A stretch of 64,000 nucleotides of DNA from Canna indica (GCA_034359265.1 CP136896.1:35330001-35394000), one strand, 5' to 3'. Positions 46,619 to 61,200 are shown, counted from the first letter of the stretch. A program made the numbers and translations. Notes: generated from the letters alone by a model not told the origin.

Positions 46619-49600
46619 GAGCCGATACCCCGAAGTTCAATCAGTCTGCTTCGTTCAAGATTCGATTCGAAAAATAGTGCAATTCTGTGCATTAGTCTGT
46701 CAAGAATAACTCGATTAACAACTTCTCCCATCGCAGAGAATGTTCAGGAGTCGCTCGGTACTCAAATTTCTGGGCGTTTCGAGCCGATACCCCGAAGTTC
46801 AATCAGTCGGCCTCGTTCAAAATCAATTCGAAAAATCGTGCAATTCTTTGCATTAGTCTGTCAAAAATAACTCGATTAACAACTTCTCCCATCACAGTGA
46901 ATGTTCTGGAGTCGCTCGGGACTCAGATTACAGTGCGTTTCGAGCCGATACCCCGAAGTTCAATCAGTCGGCATCGTTCAAGATCTATTCGAAAAATCAT
47001 GCAATTCTTTGCATTAGTCTGTCAAAAATAACTCGATTAACAACTTCTCCCATCACAGTGAATGTTCTGGAGTCGCTCGGTACTCAGATTACTGGGCATT
47101 TCGAGCCGATACCTCGAAGTTCAATCAGTCGGCCTCGTTCAAAATCAATTCGAAAAATCGTGCAATTCTTTGGATTAGTCTGTCAAAAATAACTCGATTA
47201 ACAACTTCTCCCATCACAGTGAATGTTCTAGAGTCGCTCGGGACTCAGATTACAGGGCGTTTCGAGCCGATACCCCGAAGTTCAATCAGTCGGCATCGTT
47301 CAAGATCTATTCGAAAAATCATGCAATTCTTTGCATTAGTCTGTCAAAAATAACTCAATTAACAACTTCTCCCATCATAGTTAATGTTCTAGAGTCGCTC
47401 GGGACTCAGATTACAGGGCGTTTCGAGCCGATACCCCGAATTTCAATCAGTCGGCTTCGTTCAAGATTCTATTCGAAAAATCGTGCAATTCTGTGCATTA
47501 GTCTGTCAAAAATAACTCGATTAACAACTTCTCCCATCGCAGTGAATGTTCTGGAGTCGCTCGGTACTCAGATTTCTGGGCGTTTCGAGCCGATACCCCG
47601 AAGTTCAATCAGTCGGCCTCGTTCAAAATCAATTCGAAAAATCGTGCAATTCTTTGCATTAGTCTGTCAAAAATAACTCGATTAACAACTTCTCCCATCA
47701 CAGTGAATGTTCTGGAGTCGCTCGGGACTCAGATTACAGTGCGTTTCGAGCCGATACCCCGAAGTTCAATCAGTCAGCATCGTTCAAGATGTATTCGAAA
47801 AATCATGCAATTCTTTGCATTAGTCTGTCAAAAATAACTCGATTAACAACTTCTCCCATCGCAGTGAATGTTCTGGAGTAGCTCGGTACTCAGATTACTG
47901 GGCGTTTCGAGCCGATACCTCGAAGTTCAATCAGTCGGCCTCGTTCAAAATCAATTCGAAAAATCATGCAATTCTTTGCATTAGTCTGTCAAAAATAACT
48001 CGATTAACAACTTCTCCCATCGCAGTGAATGTTCTGGATTCGCTCGGTACTCAGATTACTGGGTGTTTCGAGCCGATACCCCAAAGTTCAATCAGTCGGC
48101 CTCGTTCAAAATCAATTCGAAAAATCGTGCAATTCTTTGCATTAGTCTGTCAAAAATAACTCGATTAACAACTTCTCCCATCACAGTGAATGTTCTGGAG
48201 TCGCTCGGGACTCAGATTACAGGGCGTTTCGAGCCGATACCCCGAAGTTCAATCAGTCGGCATCGTTCAAGATCTATTCGAAAAATCATGCAATTCTTTG
48301 CATTAGTCTATCAAAAATAACTCGATTAACAACTTCTCCCATCACAGTGAATGTTCTGGAGTCGCTCGGGACTCTGATTACAGGGCGTTTCGAGCCGATA
48401 CCCCGAAGTTCAATCAGTCTGCTTCGTTCAAGATTCGATTCGAAAAATAGTGCAATTCTGTGCATTAGTCTTTCAAGAATAACTCGATTAACAACTTCTC
48501 CCATCGCAGAGAATGTTCTGGAGTCGCTCGGTACTCAGATTTCTGGGCGTTTCGAGCCGATACCCCGAAGTTCAATCAGTCGGCCTCGTTCAAAATCAAT
48601 TCGAAAAATCGTGCAATTCTTTGCATTAGTCTGTCAAAAATAACTCGATTAACAACTTCTCCCATCACAGTGAATGTTCTGGAGTCGCTCGGGACTCAGA
48701 TTATAGGGCGTTTCGAGCCGATACCCCGAAGTTCAATCAGTCGGCATCGTTCAAGATCTATTCGAAAAATCATGCAATTCTTTGCATTAGTCTGTCAAAA
48801 ATAACTCGATTAACAACTTCTCCCATCACAGTGAATGTTCTGGAGTCGCTCGGTACTCAGATTACTGGGCATTTCGAGCCGATACCTCGAAGTTCAATCA
48901 GTCGGCCTCGTTCAAAATCAATTCGAAAAATCGTGCAATTCTTTGGATTAGTCTGTCAAAAATAACTCGATTAACAACTTCTCCCATCACAGTGAATGTT
49001 CTAGAGTCGCTCGGGACTCAGATTACAGGGCGTTTCGAGCCGATACCCCGAAGTTCAATCAGTCGGCATCGTTCAAGATCTATTCGAAAAATCATGCAAT
49101 TCTTTGCATTAGTCTGTCAAAAATAACTCAATTAACAACTTCTCCCATCATAGTTAATGTTCTAGAGTCGCTCGGGACTCAGATTACAGGGCATTTCGAG
49201 CCGATACCCCGAATTTCAATCAGTCGGCTTCGTTCAAGATTCTATTCGAAAAATCGTGCAATTCTGTGCATTAGTCTGTCAAAAATAACTCGATTAACAA
49301 CTTCTCCCATCGCAGTGAATGTTCTGGAGTCGCTCGGTACTCAGATTTCTGGGCGTTTCGAGCCGATACCCCGAAGTTCAATCAGTCGGCCTCGTTCAAA
49401 ATCAATTCGAAAAATCGTGCAATTCTTTGCATTAGTCTGTCAAAAATAACTCGATTAACAACTTCTCCCATCACAGTGAATGTTCTGGAGTCGCTCGGGA
49501 CTCAGATTACAGTGCGTTTCGAGCCGATACCCCGAAGTTCAATCAGTCAGCATCGTTCAAGATGTATTCGAAAAATCATGCAATTCTTTGCATTAGTCTG

Positions 49601-50164
49601 TCAAAAATAACTCGATTAACAACTTCTCCCATCGCAGTGAATGTTCTGGAGTAGCTCGGTACTCAGATTACTGGGCGTTTCGAGCCGATACCTCGAAGTT
49701 CAATCAGTCGGCCTCGTTCAAAATCAATTCGAAAAATCATGCAATTCTTTGCATTAGTCTGTCAAAAATAACTCGATTAACAACTTCTCCCATCGCAGTG
49801 AATGTTCTGGATTCGCTCGGTACTCAGATTACTGGGTGTTTCGAGCCGATACCCCAAAGTTCAATCAGTCGGCCTCGTTCAAAATCAATTCGAAAAATCG
49901 TGCAATTCTTTGCATTAGTCTGTCAAAAATAACTCGATTAACAACTTCTCCCATCACAGTGAATGTTCTGGAGTCGCTCGGGACTCAGATTACAGGGCGT
50001 TTCGAGCCGATACCCCGAAGTTCAATCAGTCGGCATCGTTCAAGATCTATTCGAAAAATCATGCAATTCTTTGCATTAGTCTATCAAAAATAACTCGATT
50101 AACAACTTCTCCCATCACAGTGAATGTTCTGGAGTCGCTCGGGACTCTGATTACAGGGCGTTTC
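46619..50164 (+). repeat. Two 11-mer HORs, 1,773 bp each
   Basis: The order is B2 C A C A B3 C A C C A, from 46619 and again from 48392. Rare variants repeat exactly 1,773 bp apart: CAAGATGTATTCG (47791/49564), GGAGTAGCTCGG (47880/49653) and GGGCATTTCGAGCC (near 47095/48868). GTCTTTCAAG in B2 near 48470 and 50243 is absent from the 46.7-kb B2. The duplicated segment therefore does not begin at the B2 landmark. Confidence 0.9.
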
Positions 50165-53100
50165 GAGCCGATACCCCGAAGTTCAATCAGTCTGCTTCGT
50201 TCAAGATTCGATTCGAAAAATAGTGCAATTCTGTGCATTAGTCTTTCAAGAATAACTCGATTAACAACTTCTCCCATCGCAAAGAATGTTCTGGAGTCGC
50301 TCGGTACTCAGATTTCTGGGCGTTTCGAGCCGATACCCCGAAGTTCAATCAGTCGGCCTCGTTCAAAATCAATTCGAAAAATCGTGCAATTCTTTGCATT
50401 AGTCTGTCAAAAATAACTCGATTAACAACTTCTCCCATCACAGTGAATGTTCTGGAGTCGCTCGGGACTCAGATTACAGTGCGTTTCGAGCCGATACCCC
50501 GAAGTTCAATCAGTCGGCATCGTTCAAGATCTATTCGAAAAATCATGCAATTCTTTGCATTAGTCTGTCAAAAATAACTCGATTAACAACTTCTCCCATC
50601 GCAGTGAATGTTCTGGAGTCGCTCGGTACTCAGATTACTGGGCGTTTCGAGCCGATACCTCGAAGTTCAATCAGTCGGCCTCGTTCAAAATCAATTCGAA
50701 AAATCGTGCAATTCTTTGGATTAGTCTGTCAAAAATAACTCGATTAACAACTTCTCCCATCACAGTGAATGTTCTAGAGTCGCTCGGGACTCAGATTACA
50801 GGGCGTTTCGAGCCGATACCCCGAAGTTCAATCAGTCGGCATCGTTCAAGATCTATTCGAAAAATCATGCAATTCTTTGCATTAGTCTGTCAAAAATAAC
50901 TCAATTAACAACTTCTCCCATCATAGTTAATGTTCTAGAGTCGCTCGGGACTCAGATTACAGGGCGTTTCGAGCCGATACCCCGAATTTCAATCAGTCGG
51001 CTTCGTTCAAGATTCTATTCGAAAAATCGTGCAATTCTGTGCATTAGTCTGTCAAAAATAACTCGATTAACAACTTCTCCCATTGCAGTGAATGTTCTGG
51101 AGTCGCTCGGTACTCAGATTACTGGGTGTTTCGAGCCGATACCCCAAAGTTCAATCAGTCGGCCTCGTTCAAAATCAATTCGAAAAATCGTGCAATTCTT
51201 TGCATTAGTATGTCAAAAATAACTCGATTAACAACTTCTCCCATCACAGTGAATGTTCTGGAGTCGCTCGGGACTCAGATTACAGGGCGTTTCGAGCCGA
51301 TACCCCGAAGTTCAATCAGTCGGCATCGTTCAATATCTATTCGAAAAATCATGCAATTCTTTGCATTAGTCTATCAAAAATAACTCGATTAACAACTTCT
51401 CCCATCACAGTGAATGTTCTGGAGTCGCTCGGGACTCTGATTACAGGGCGTTACGAGCCGATACCCCGAAGTTCAATCAGTCTGCTTCGTTCAAGATTCG
51501 ATTCGAAAAATAGTGCAATTCTGTGCATTAGTCTGTCAAGAATAACTCGATTAACAACTTCTCCCATCGCAGTGAATGTTCTGGAGTCGCTCGGTACTCA
51601 GATTTCTGGGCGTTTCGAGCCGATACCCCGAAGTTCAATCAGTCGGCCTCGTTCAAAATCAATTCGAAAAATCGTGCAATTCTTTGCATTAGTCTGTCAA
51701 AAATAACTCGATTAACAACTTCTCCCATCACAGTGAATGTTCTGGAGTCGCTCGGGACTCAGATTACAGTGCGTTTCGAGCCGATACCCCGAAGTTCAAT
51801 CAGTCGGCATCGTTCAAGATCTATTCGAAAAATCATGCAATTCTTTGCATTAGTCTGTCAAAAATAACTCGATTAACAACTTCTCCCATCGCAGTGAATG
51901 TTCTGGAGTCGCTCGGTACTCAGATTACTGGGCGTTTCGAGCCGATACCTCGAAGTTCAATCAGTCGGCCTCGTTCAAAATCAATTCGAAAAATCGTGCA
52001 ATTCTTTGGATTAGTCTGTCAAAAATAACTCGATTAACAACTTCTCCCATCACAGTGAATGTTCTAGAGTCGCTCGGGACTCAGATTACAGGGCGTTTCG
52101 AGCCGATACCCCGAAGTTCAATCAGTCGGCATCGTTCAAGATCTATTCAAAAAATCATGCAATTCTTTGCATTAGTCTGTCAAAAATAACTCAATTAACA
52201 ACTTCTCCCATCATAGTTAATGTTCTAGAGTCGCTCGGGACTCAGATTACAGGGCGTTTCGAGCCGATACCCCGAATTTCAATCAGTCGGCTTCGTTCAA
52301 GATTCTATTCGAAAAATCGTGCAATTCTGTGCATTAGTCTGTCAAAAATAACTCGATTAACAACTTCTCCCATTGCAGTGAATGTTCTGGAGTCGCTCGG
52401 TACTCAGATTACTGGGTGTTTCGAGCCGATACCCCAAAGTTCAATCAGTCGGCCTCGTTCAAAATCAATTCGAAAAATCGTGCAATTCTTTGCATTAGTA
52501 TGTCAAAAATAACTCGATTAACAACTTCTCCCATCACAGTGAATGTTCTGGAGTCGCTCGGGACTCAGATTACAGGGCGTTTCGAGCCGATACCCCGAAG
52601 TTCAATCAGTCGGCATCGTTCAATATCTATTCGAAAAATCATGCAATTCTTTGCATTAGTCTATCAAAAATAACTCGATTAACAACTTCTCCCATCACAG
52701 TGAATGTTCTGGAGTCGCTCGGGACTCTGATTACAGGGCGTTACGAGCCGATACCCCGAAGTTCAATCAGTCTGCTTCGTTCAAGATTCGATTCGAAAAA
52801 TAGTGCAATTCTGTGCATTAGTCTGTCAAGAATAACTCGATTAACAACTTCTCCCATCGCAGTGAATGTTCTGGAGTCGCTCGGTACTCAGATTTCTGGG
52901 CGTTTCGAGCCGATACCCCGAAGTTCAATCAGTCGGCCTCGTTCAAAATCAATTCGAAAAATCGTGCAATTCTTTGCATTAGTCTGTCAAAAATAACTCG
53001 ATTAACAACTTCTCCCATCACAGTGAATGTTCTGGAGTCGCTCGGGACTCAGATTACAGTGCGTTTCGAGCCGATACCCCGAAGTTCAATCAGTCGGCAT

Positions 53101-56100
53101 CGTTCAAGATCTATTCGAAAAATCATGCAATTCTTTGCATTAGTCTGTCAAAAATAACTCGATTAACAACTTCTCCCATCGCAGTGAATGTTCTGGAGTC
53201 GCTCGGTACTCAGATTACTGGGCGTTTCGAGCCGATACCTCGAAGTTCAATCAGTCGGCCTCGTTCAAAATCAATTCGAAAAATCGTGCAATTCTTTGGA
53301 TTAGTCTGTCAAAAATAACTCGATTAACAACTTCTCCCATCACAGTGAATGTTCTAGAGTCGCTCGGGACTCAGATTACAGGGCGTTTCGAGCCGATACC
53401 CCGAAGTTCAATCAGTCGGCATCGTTCAAGATCTATTCGAAAAATCATGCAATTCTTTGCATTAGTCTGTCAAAAATAACTCAATTAACAACTTCTCCCA
53501 TCATAGTTAATGTTCTAGAGTCGCTCGGGACTCAGATTACAGGGCGTTTCGAGCCGATACCCCGAATTTCAATCAGTCGGCTTCGTTCAAGATTCTATTC
53601 GAAAAATCGTGCAATTCTGTGCATTAGTCTATCAAAAATAACTCGATTAACAACTTCTCCCATCGCAGTGAATGTTCTGGAGTCGCTCGGGACTCTGATT
53701 ACAGGGCGTTACGAGCCGATACCCCGAAGTTCAATCAGTCTGCTTCGTTCAAGATTCGATTCGAAAAATAGTGCAATTCTGTGCATTAGTCTGTCAAGAA
53801 TAACTCGATTAACAACTTCTCCCATCGCAGTGAATGTTCTGGAGTCGCTCGGTACTCAGATTTCTGGGCGTTTCGAGCCGATACCCCGAAGTTCAATCAG
53901 TCGGCCTCGTTCAAAATCAATTCGAAAAATCGTGCAATTCTTTGCATTAGTCTGTCAAAAATAACTCGATTAACAACTTCTCCCATCACAGTGAATGTTC
54001 TGGAGTCGCTCGGGACTCAGATTACAGTGCGTTTCGAGCCGATACCCCGAAGTTCAATCAGTCGGCATCGTTCAAGATCTATTCGAAAAATCATGCAATT
54101 CTTTGCATTAGTCTGTCAAAAATAACTCGATTAACAACTTCTCCCATCGCAGTGAATGTTCTGGAGTCGCTCGGTACTCAGATTACTGGGCGTTTCGAGC
54201 CGATACCTCGAAGTTCAATCAGTCGGCCTCGTTCAAAATCAATTCGAAAAATCGTGCAATTCTTTGGATTAGTCTGTCAAAAATAACTCGATTAACAACT
54301 TCTCCCATCACAGTGAATGTTCTAGAGTCGCTCGGGACTCAGATTACAGGGCGTTTCGAGCCGATACCCCGAAGTTCAATCAGTCGGCATCGTTCAAGAT
54401 CTATTCGAAAAATCATGCAATTCTTTGCATTAGTCTGTCAAAAATAACTCAATTAACAACTTCTCCCATCATAGTTAATGTTCTAGAGTCGCTCGGGACT
54501 CAGATTACAGGGCGTTTCGAGCCGATACCCCGAATTTCAATCAGTCGGCTTCGTTCAAGATTCTATTCGAAAAATCGTGCAATTCTGTGCATTAGTCTAT
54601 CAAAAATAACTCGATTAACAACTTCTCCCATCGCAGTGAATGTTCTGGAGTCGCTCGGTACTCAGATTACTGGGTGTTTCGAGCCGATACCCCAAAGTTC
54701 AATCAGTCGGCCTCGTTCAAAATCAATTCGAAAAATCATGCAATTCTTTGCATTAGTCTGTCAAAAATAACTCGATTAACAACTTCTCCCATCGCAGTGA
54801 ATGTTCTGGAGTCGCTCGGTACTCAGATTACTGGGCGTTTCGAGCCGATACCTCGAAGTTCAATCAGTCGGCCTCGTTCAAAATCAATTCGAAAAATCGT
54901 GCAATTCTTTGGATTAGTCTGTCAAAAATAACTCGATTAACAACTTCTCCCATCACAGTGAATGTTCTAGAGTCGCTCGGGACTCAGATTACAGGGCGTT
55001 TCGAGCCGATACCCCGAAGTTCAATCAGTCGGCATCGTTCAAGATCTATTCAAAAAATCATGCAATTCTTTGCATTAGTCTGTCAAAAATAACTCAATTA
55101 ACAACTTCTCCCATCATAGTTAATGTTCTAGAGTCGCTCGGGACTCAGATTACAGGGCGTTTCGAGCCGATACCCCGAATTTCAATCAGTCGGCTTCGTT
55201 CAAGATTCTATTCGAAAAATCGTGCAATTCTGTGCATTAGTCTGTCAAAAATAACTCGATTAACAACTTCTCCCATTGCAGTGAATGTTCTGGAGTCGCT
55301 CGGTACTCAGATTACTGGGTGTTTCGAGCCGATACCCCAAAGTTCAATCAGTCGGCCTCGTTCAAAATCAATTCGAAAAATCGTGCAATTCTTTGCATTA
55401 GTATGTCAAAAATAACTCGATTAACAACTTCTCCCATCACAGTGAATGTTCTGGAGTCGCTCGGGACTCAGATTACAGGGCGTTTCGAGCCGATACCCCG
55501 AAGTTCAATCAGTCGGCATCGTTCAATATCTATTCGAAAAATCATGCAATTCTTTGCATTAGTCTATCAAAAATAACTCGATTAACAACTTCTCCCATCA
55601 CAGTGAATGTTCTGGAGTCGCTCGGGACTCTGATTACAGGGCGTTACGAGCCGATACCCCGAAGTTCAATCAGTCTGCTTCGTTCAAGATTCGATTCGAA
55701 AAATAGTGCAATTCTGTGCATTAGTCTGTCAAGAATAACTCGATTAACAACTTCTCCCATCGCAGTGAATGTTCTGGAGTCGCTCGGTACTCAGATTTCT
55801 GGGCGTTTCGAGCCGATACCCCGAAGTTCAATCAGTCGGCCTCGTTCAAAATCAATTCGAAAAATCGTGCAATTCTTTGCATTAGTCTGTCAAAAATAAC
55901 TCGATTAACAACTTCTCCCATCACAGTGAATGTTCTGGAGTCGCTCGGGACTCAGATTACAGTGCGTTTCGAGCCGATACCCCGAAGTTCAATCAGTCGG
56001 CATCGTTCAAGATCTATTCGAAAAATCATGCAATTCTTTGCATTAGTCTGTCAAAAATAACTCGATTAACAACTTCTCCCATCGCAGTGAATGTTCTGGA

Positions 56101-58227
56101 GTCGCTCGGTACTCAGATTACTGGGCGTTTCGAGCCGATACCTCGAAGTTCAATCAGTCGGCCTCGTTCAAAATCAATTCGAAAAATCGTGCAATTCTTT
56201 GGATTAGTCTGTCAAAAATAACTCGATTAACAACTTCTCCCATCACAGTGAATGTTCTAGAGTCGCTCGGGACTCAGATTACAGGGCGTTTCGAGCCGAT
56301 ACCCCGAAGTTCAATCAGTCGGCATCGTTCAAGATCTATTCGAAAAATCATGCAATTCTTTGCATTAGTCTGTCAAAAATAACTCAATTAACAACTTCTC
56401 CCATCATAGTTAATGTTCTAGAGTCGCTCGGGACTCAGATTACAGGGCGTTTCGAGCCGATACCCCGAATTTCAATCAGTCGGCTTCGTTCAAGATTCTA
56501 TTCGAAAAATCGTGCAATTCTGTGCATTAGTCTATCAAAAATAACTCGATTAACAACTTCTCCCATCGCAGTGAATGTTCTGGAGTCGCTCGGTACTCAG
56601 ATTACTGGGTGTTTCGAGCCGATACCCCAAAGTTCAATCAGTCGGCCTCGTTCAAAATCAATTCGAAAAATCGTGCAATTCTTTGCATTAGTATGTCAAA
56701 AATAACTCGATTAACAACTTCTCCCATCACAGTGAATGTTCTGGAGTCGCTCGGGACTCAGATTACAGGGCGTTTCGAGCCGATACCCCGAAGTTCAATC
56801 AGTCGGCATCGTTCAATATCTATTCGAAAAATCATGCAATTCTTTGCATTAGTCTATCAAAAATAACTCGATTAACAACTTCTCCCATCACAGTGAATGT
56901 TCTGGAGTCGCTCGGGACTCTGATTACAGGGCGTTACGAGCCGATACCCCGAAGTTCAATCAGTCTGCTTCGTTCAAGATTCGGTTCGAAAAATAGTGCA
57001 ATTCTGTGCATTAGTCTGTCAAGAATAACTCGATTAACAACTTCTCCCATCGCAGTGAATGTTCTGGAGTCGCTCGGTACTCAGATTTCTGGGCGTTTCG
57101 AGCCGATACCCCGAAGTTCAATCAGTCGGCCTCGTTCAAAATCAATTCGAAAAATCGTGCAATTCTTTGCATTAGTCTGTCAAAAATAACTCGATTAACA
57201 ACTTCTCCCATCACAGTGAATGTTCTGGAGTCGCTCGGGACTCAGATTACAGTGCGTTTCGAGCCGATACCCCGAAGTTCAATCAGTCGGCATCGTTCAA
57301 GATCTATTCGAAAAATCATGCAATTCTTTGCATTAGTCTGTCAAAAATAACTCGATTAACAACTTCTCCCATCGCAGTGAATGTTCTGGAGTCGCTCGGT
57401 ACTCAGATTACTGGGCGTTTCGAGCCGATACCTCGAAGTTCAATCAGTCGGCCTCGTTCAAAATCAATTCGAAAAATCGTGCAATTCTTTGGATTAGTCT
57501 GTCAAAAATAACTCGATTAACAACTTCTCCCATCACAGTGAATGTTCTAGAGTCGCTCGGGACTCAGATTACAGGGCGTTTCGAGCCGATACCCCGAAGT
57601 TCAATCAGTCGGCATCGTTCAAGATCTATTCGAAAAATCATGCAATTCTTTGCATTAGTCTGTCAAAAATAACTCAATTAACAACTTCTCCCATCATAGT
57701 TAATGTTCTAGAGTCGCTCGGGACTCAGATTACAGGGCGTTTCGAGCCGATACCCCGAATTTCAATCAGTCGGCTTCGTTCAAGATTCTATTCGAAAAAT
57801 CGTGCAATTCTGTGCATTAGTCTGTCAAAAATAACTCGATTAACAACTTCTCCCATCGCAGTGAATGTTCTGGAGTCGCTCGGTACTCAGATTACTGGGT
57901 GTTTCGAGCCGATACCCCAAAGTTCAATCAGTCGGCCTCGTTCAAAATCAATTCGAAAAATCGTGCAATTCTTTGCATTAGTATGTCAAAAATAACTCGA
58001 TTAACAACTTCTCCCATCACAGTGAATGTTCTGGAGTCGCTCGGGACTCAGATTACAGGGCGTTTCGAGCCGATACCCCGAAGTTCAATCAGTCGGCATC
58101 GTTCAATATCTATTCGAAAAATCATGCAATTCTTTGCATTAGTCTATCAAAAATAACTCGATTAACAACTTCTCCCATCACAGTGAATGTTCTGGAGTCG
58201 CTCGGGACTCTGATTACAGGGCGTTAC
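50165..58227 (+). repeat. 8-mer HOR array, 1,290 bp, with one 6-mer and one 12-mer
   Basis: B2 landmarks at 50165, 51455, 52745, 53713, 55648, 56938 and 58228 give 1290, 1290, 968, 1935, 1290 and 1290 bp. The 8-mer is B2 C A C A B3 C A. The 968-bp unit lost C-A through a B3/A fusion monomer. The 1,935-bp unit gained four monomers. Markers found here and rarely elsewhere are GGGCGTTACGAGCC (B2 head) and TTCAATATCTATTCG (A). Confidence 0.9.
53551..53712 (+). repeat. Fusion B3/A2 monomer at a deletion joint
   Basis: The head and middle are B3 (CCCCGAATTTC, GATTCTATTCG, CATCGCAG). The tail is A2 (CGGGACTCTGATTACAG) and leads into a B2. The exchange lies between CATCGCAG and CGGGACTC. It explains the local 968-bp unit, which is two 161-bp monomers short of 1,290. 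Confidence 0.86.
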
Positions 58228-61200
58228 GAGCCGATACCCCGAAGTTCAATCAGTCTGCTTCGTTCAAGATTCGATTCGAAAAATAGTGCAATTCTGTGCA
58301 TTAGTCTGTCAAGAATAACTCGATTAACAACTTCTCCCATCGCAGTGAATGTTCTGGAGTCGCTCGGTACTCAGATTTTTGGGCGTTTCGAGCCGATACC
58401 CCGAAGTTCAATCAGTCGGCCTCGTTCAAAATCAATTCGAAAAATCGTGCAATTCTTTGCATTAGTCTGTCAAAAATAACTCGATTAACAACTTCTCCCA
58501 TCACAGTGAATGTTCTGGAGTCGCTCGGGACTCAGATTACAGTGCGTTTCGAGCCGATACCCCGAAGTTCAATCAGTCGGCATCGTTCAAGATCTATTCG
58601 AAAAAGCATGCAATTCTTTGCATTAGTCTGTCAAAAATAACTCGATTAACAACTTCTCCCATCGCAGTGAATGTTCTGGAGTCGCTCGGGACTCTGATTA
58701 CAGGGCGTTTCGAGCCGATACCCCGAAGTTCAATCAGTCTGCTTCGTTCAAGATTCTATTCGAAAAATAGTGCAATTCTGTGCATTAGTCTGTCGAGAAT
58801 AACTCGATTAACAACTTCGCCCATCACAGTGAATGTTCTGGAGTCGCTCGGTACTCAGATTACTGGGCGTTTCGAGCCGATACCCCGAATTTCAATCAGT
58901 CGGCTTCGTTCAAGATTCTATTCGAAAAATCGTGCAATTCTGTGCATTAGTCTGTCAAAAATAACTCGATTAACAACTTCTCCCATCGCAGTGAATATTC
59001 TGGAGTCGCTCGGTACTCAGATTACTGGGTGTTTCGAGCCGATACCCCAAAGTTCAATCAGTCGGCCTCGTTCAAAATCAATTCGAAAAATCGTGCAATT
59101 CTTTGCATTAGTATGTCAAAAATAACTCGATTAACAACTTCTCCCATCACAGTGAATGTTCTGGAGTCGCTCGGGACTCAGATTACAGTGCGTTTCGAGC
59201 CGATACCCCGAAGTTCAATCAGTCGGCATCGTTCAAGATCTATTCGAAAAAGCATGCAATTCTTTGCATTAGTCTGTCAAAAATAACTCGATTAACAACT
59301 TCTCCCATCGCAGTGAATGTTCTGGAGTCGCTCGGGACTCTGATTACAGGGCGTTTCGAGCCGATACCCCGAAGTTCAATCAGTCTGCTTCGTTCAAGAT
59401 TCTATTCGAAAAATAGTGCAATTCTGTGCATTAGTCTGTCGAGAATAACTCGATTAACAACTTCTCCCATCACAGTGAATGTTCTGGAGTCGCTCGGTAC
59501 TCAGATTACTGGGCGTTTCGAGCCGATACCCCGAATTTCAATCAGTCGGATTCGTTCAAGATTCTATTCGAAAAATCGTGCAATTCTGTGCATTAGTCTG
59601 TCAAAAATAACTCGATTAACAACTTCTCCCATCGCAGTGAATGTTCTGGAGTCGCTCGGTACTCAGATTACTGGGTGTTTCGAGCCGATACCCCAAAGTT
59701 CAATCAGTCGGCCTCGTTCAAAATCAATTCGAAAAATCGTGCAATTCTTTGCATTAGTATGTCAAAAATAACTCAATTAACAACTTCTCCCATCACAGTG
59801 AATGTTCTGGAGTCGCTCGGGACTCAGATTACAGGGCGTTTCGAGCCGATACCCCGAAGTTCAATCAGTTGGCATCGTTCAAGATCTATTCGAAAAATCA
59901 TGCAATTCTTTGCATTAGTCTATCAAAAATAACTCGATTGACAACTTCTCCCATCACAGTGAATGTTCTGGAGTCGCTCGGGACTCTGATTACAGGGCGT
60001 TTCGAGCCGATACCCCGAAGTTCAATCAGTCTGCTTCGTTCAAGATTCGATTCGAAAAATAGTGCAATTCTGTGCATTAGTCTGTCAAGAATAACTCGAT
60101 TAACAACATCTCCCATCGCAGTGAATGTTCTGGAGTCGCTCGGTACTCAGATTTCTGGGCGTTTCGAGCCGATACCCCGAAGTTCAATCAGTCGGCCTCG
60201 TTCAAAATCAATTCGAAAAATTGTGCAATTCTTTGCATTAGTCTGTCAAAAATAACTCGATTAACAACTTCTCCCATCACAGTGAATGTTCTGGAGTCGC
60301 TCGGGACTCAGATTACAGTGCGTTTCGAGCCGATACCCCGAAGTTCAATCAGTCGGCATCGTTCAAGATCTATTCGAAAAATCATGCAATTCTTTGCATT
60401 AGTCTGTCAAAAATAACTCGATTAACAACTTCTCCCATCGCAGTGAATGTTCTGGAGTCGCTCGGTACTCAGATTACTGGGCGTTTCGAGCCGATACCTC
60501 GAAGTTCAATCAGTCGGCCTCGTTCAAAATCAATTCGAAAAATCGTGCAATTCTTTGGATTAGTCTGTCAAAAATAACTCGATTAACAACTTCTCCCATC
60601 ACAGTGAATGTTCTAGAGTCGCTCGGGACTCAGATTACAGGGCGTTTCGAGCCGATACCCCGAAGTTCAATCAGTCGGCATCGTTCAAGATCTATTCGAA
60701 AAATCATGCAATTCTTTGCATTAGTCTATCAAAAATAACTCAATTAACAACTTCTCCCATCATAGTTAATGTTCTAGAGTCGCTCGGGACTCAGATTACA
60801 GGGCGTTTCGAGCCGATACCCCGAATTTCAATCAGTCGGCTTCGTTCAAGATTCTATTCGAAAAATCGTGCAATTCTGTGCATTAGTCTGTCAAAAATAA
60901 CTCGATTAACAACTTCTCCCATCGCAGTGAATGTTCTGGAGTCGCTCGGTACTCAGATTACTGGGTGTTTCGAGCCGATACCCCAAAGTTCAATCAGTCG
61001 GCCTCGTTCAAAATCAATTCGAAAAATCGTGCAATTCTTTGCATTAGTATGTCAAAAATAACTCGATTAACAACTTCTCCCATCACAGTGAATGTTCTGG
61101 AGTCGCTCGGGACTCAGATTACAGGGCGTTTCGAGCCGATACCCCGAAGTTCAATCAGTCGGCATCGTTCAATATCTATTCGAAAAATCATGCAATTCTT

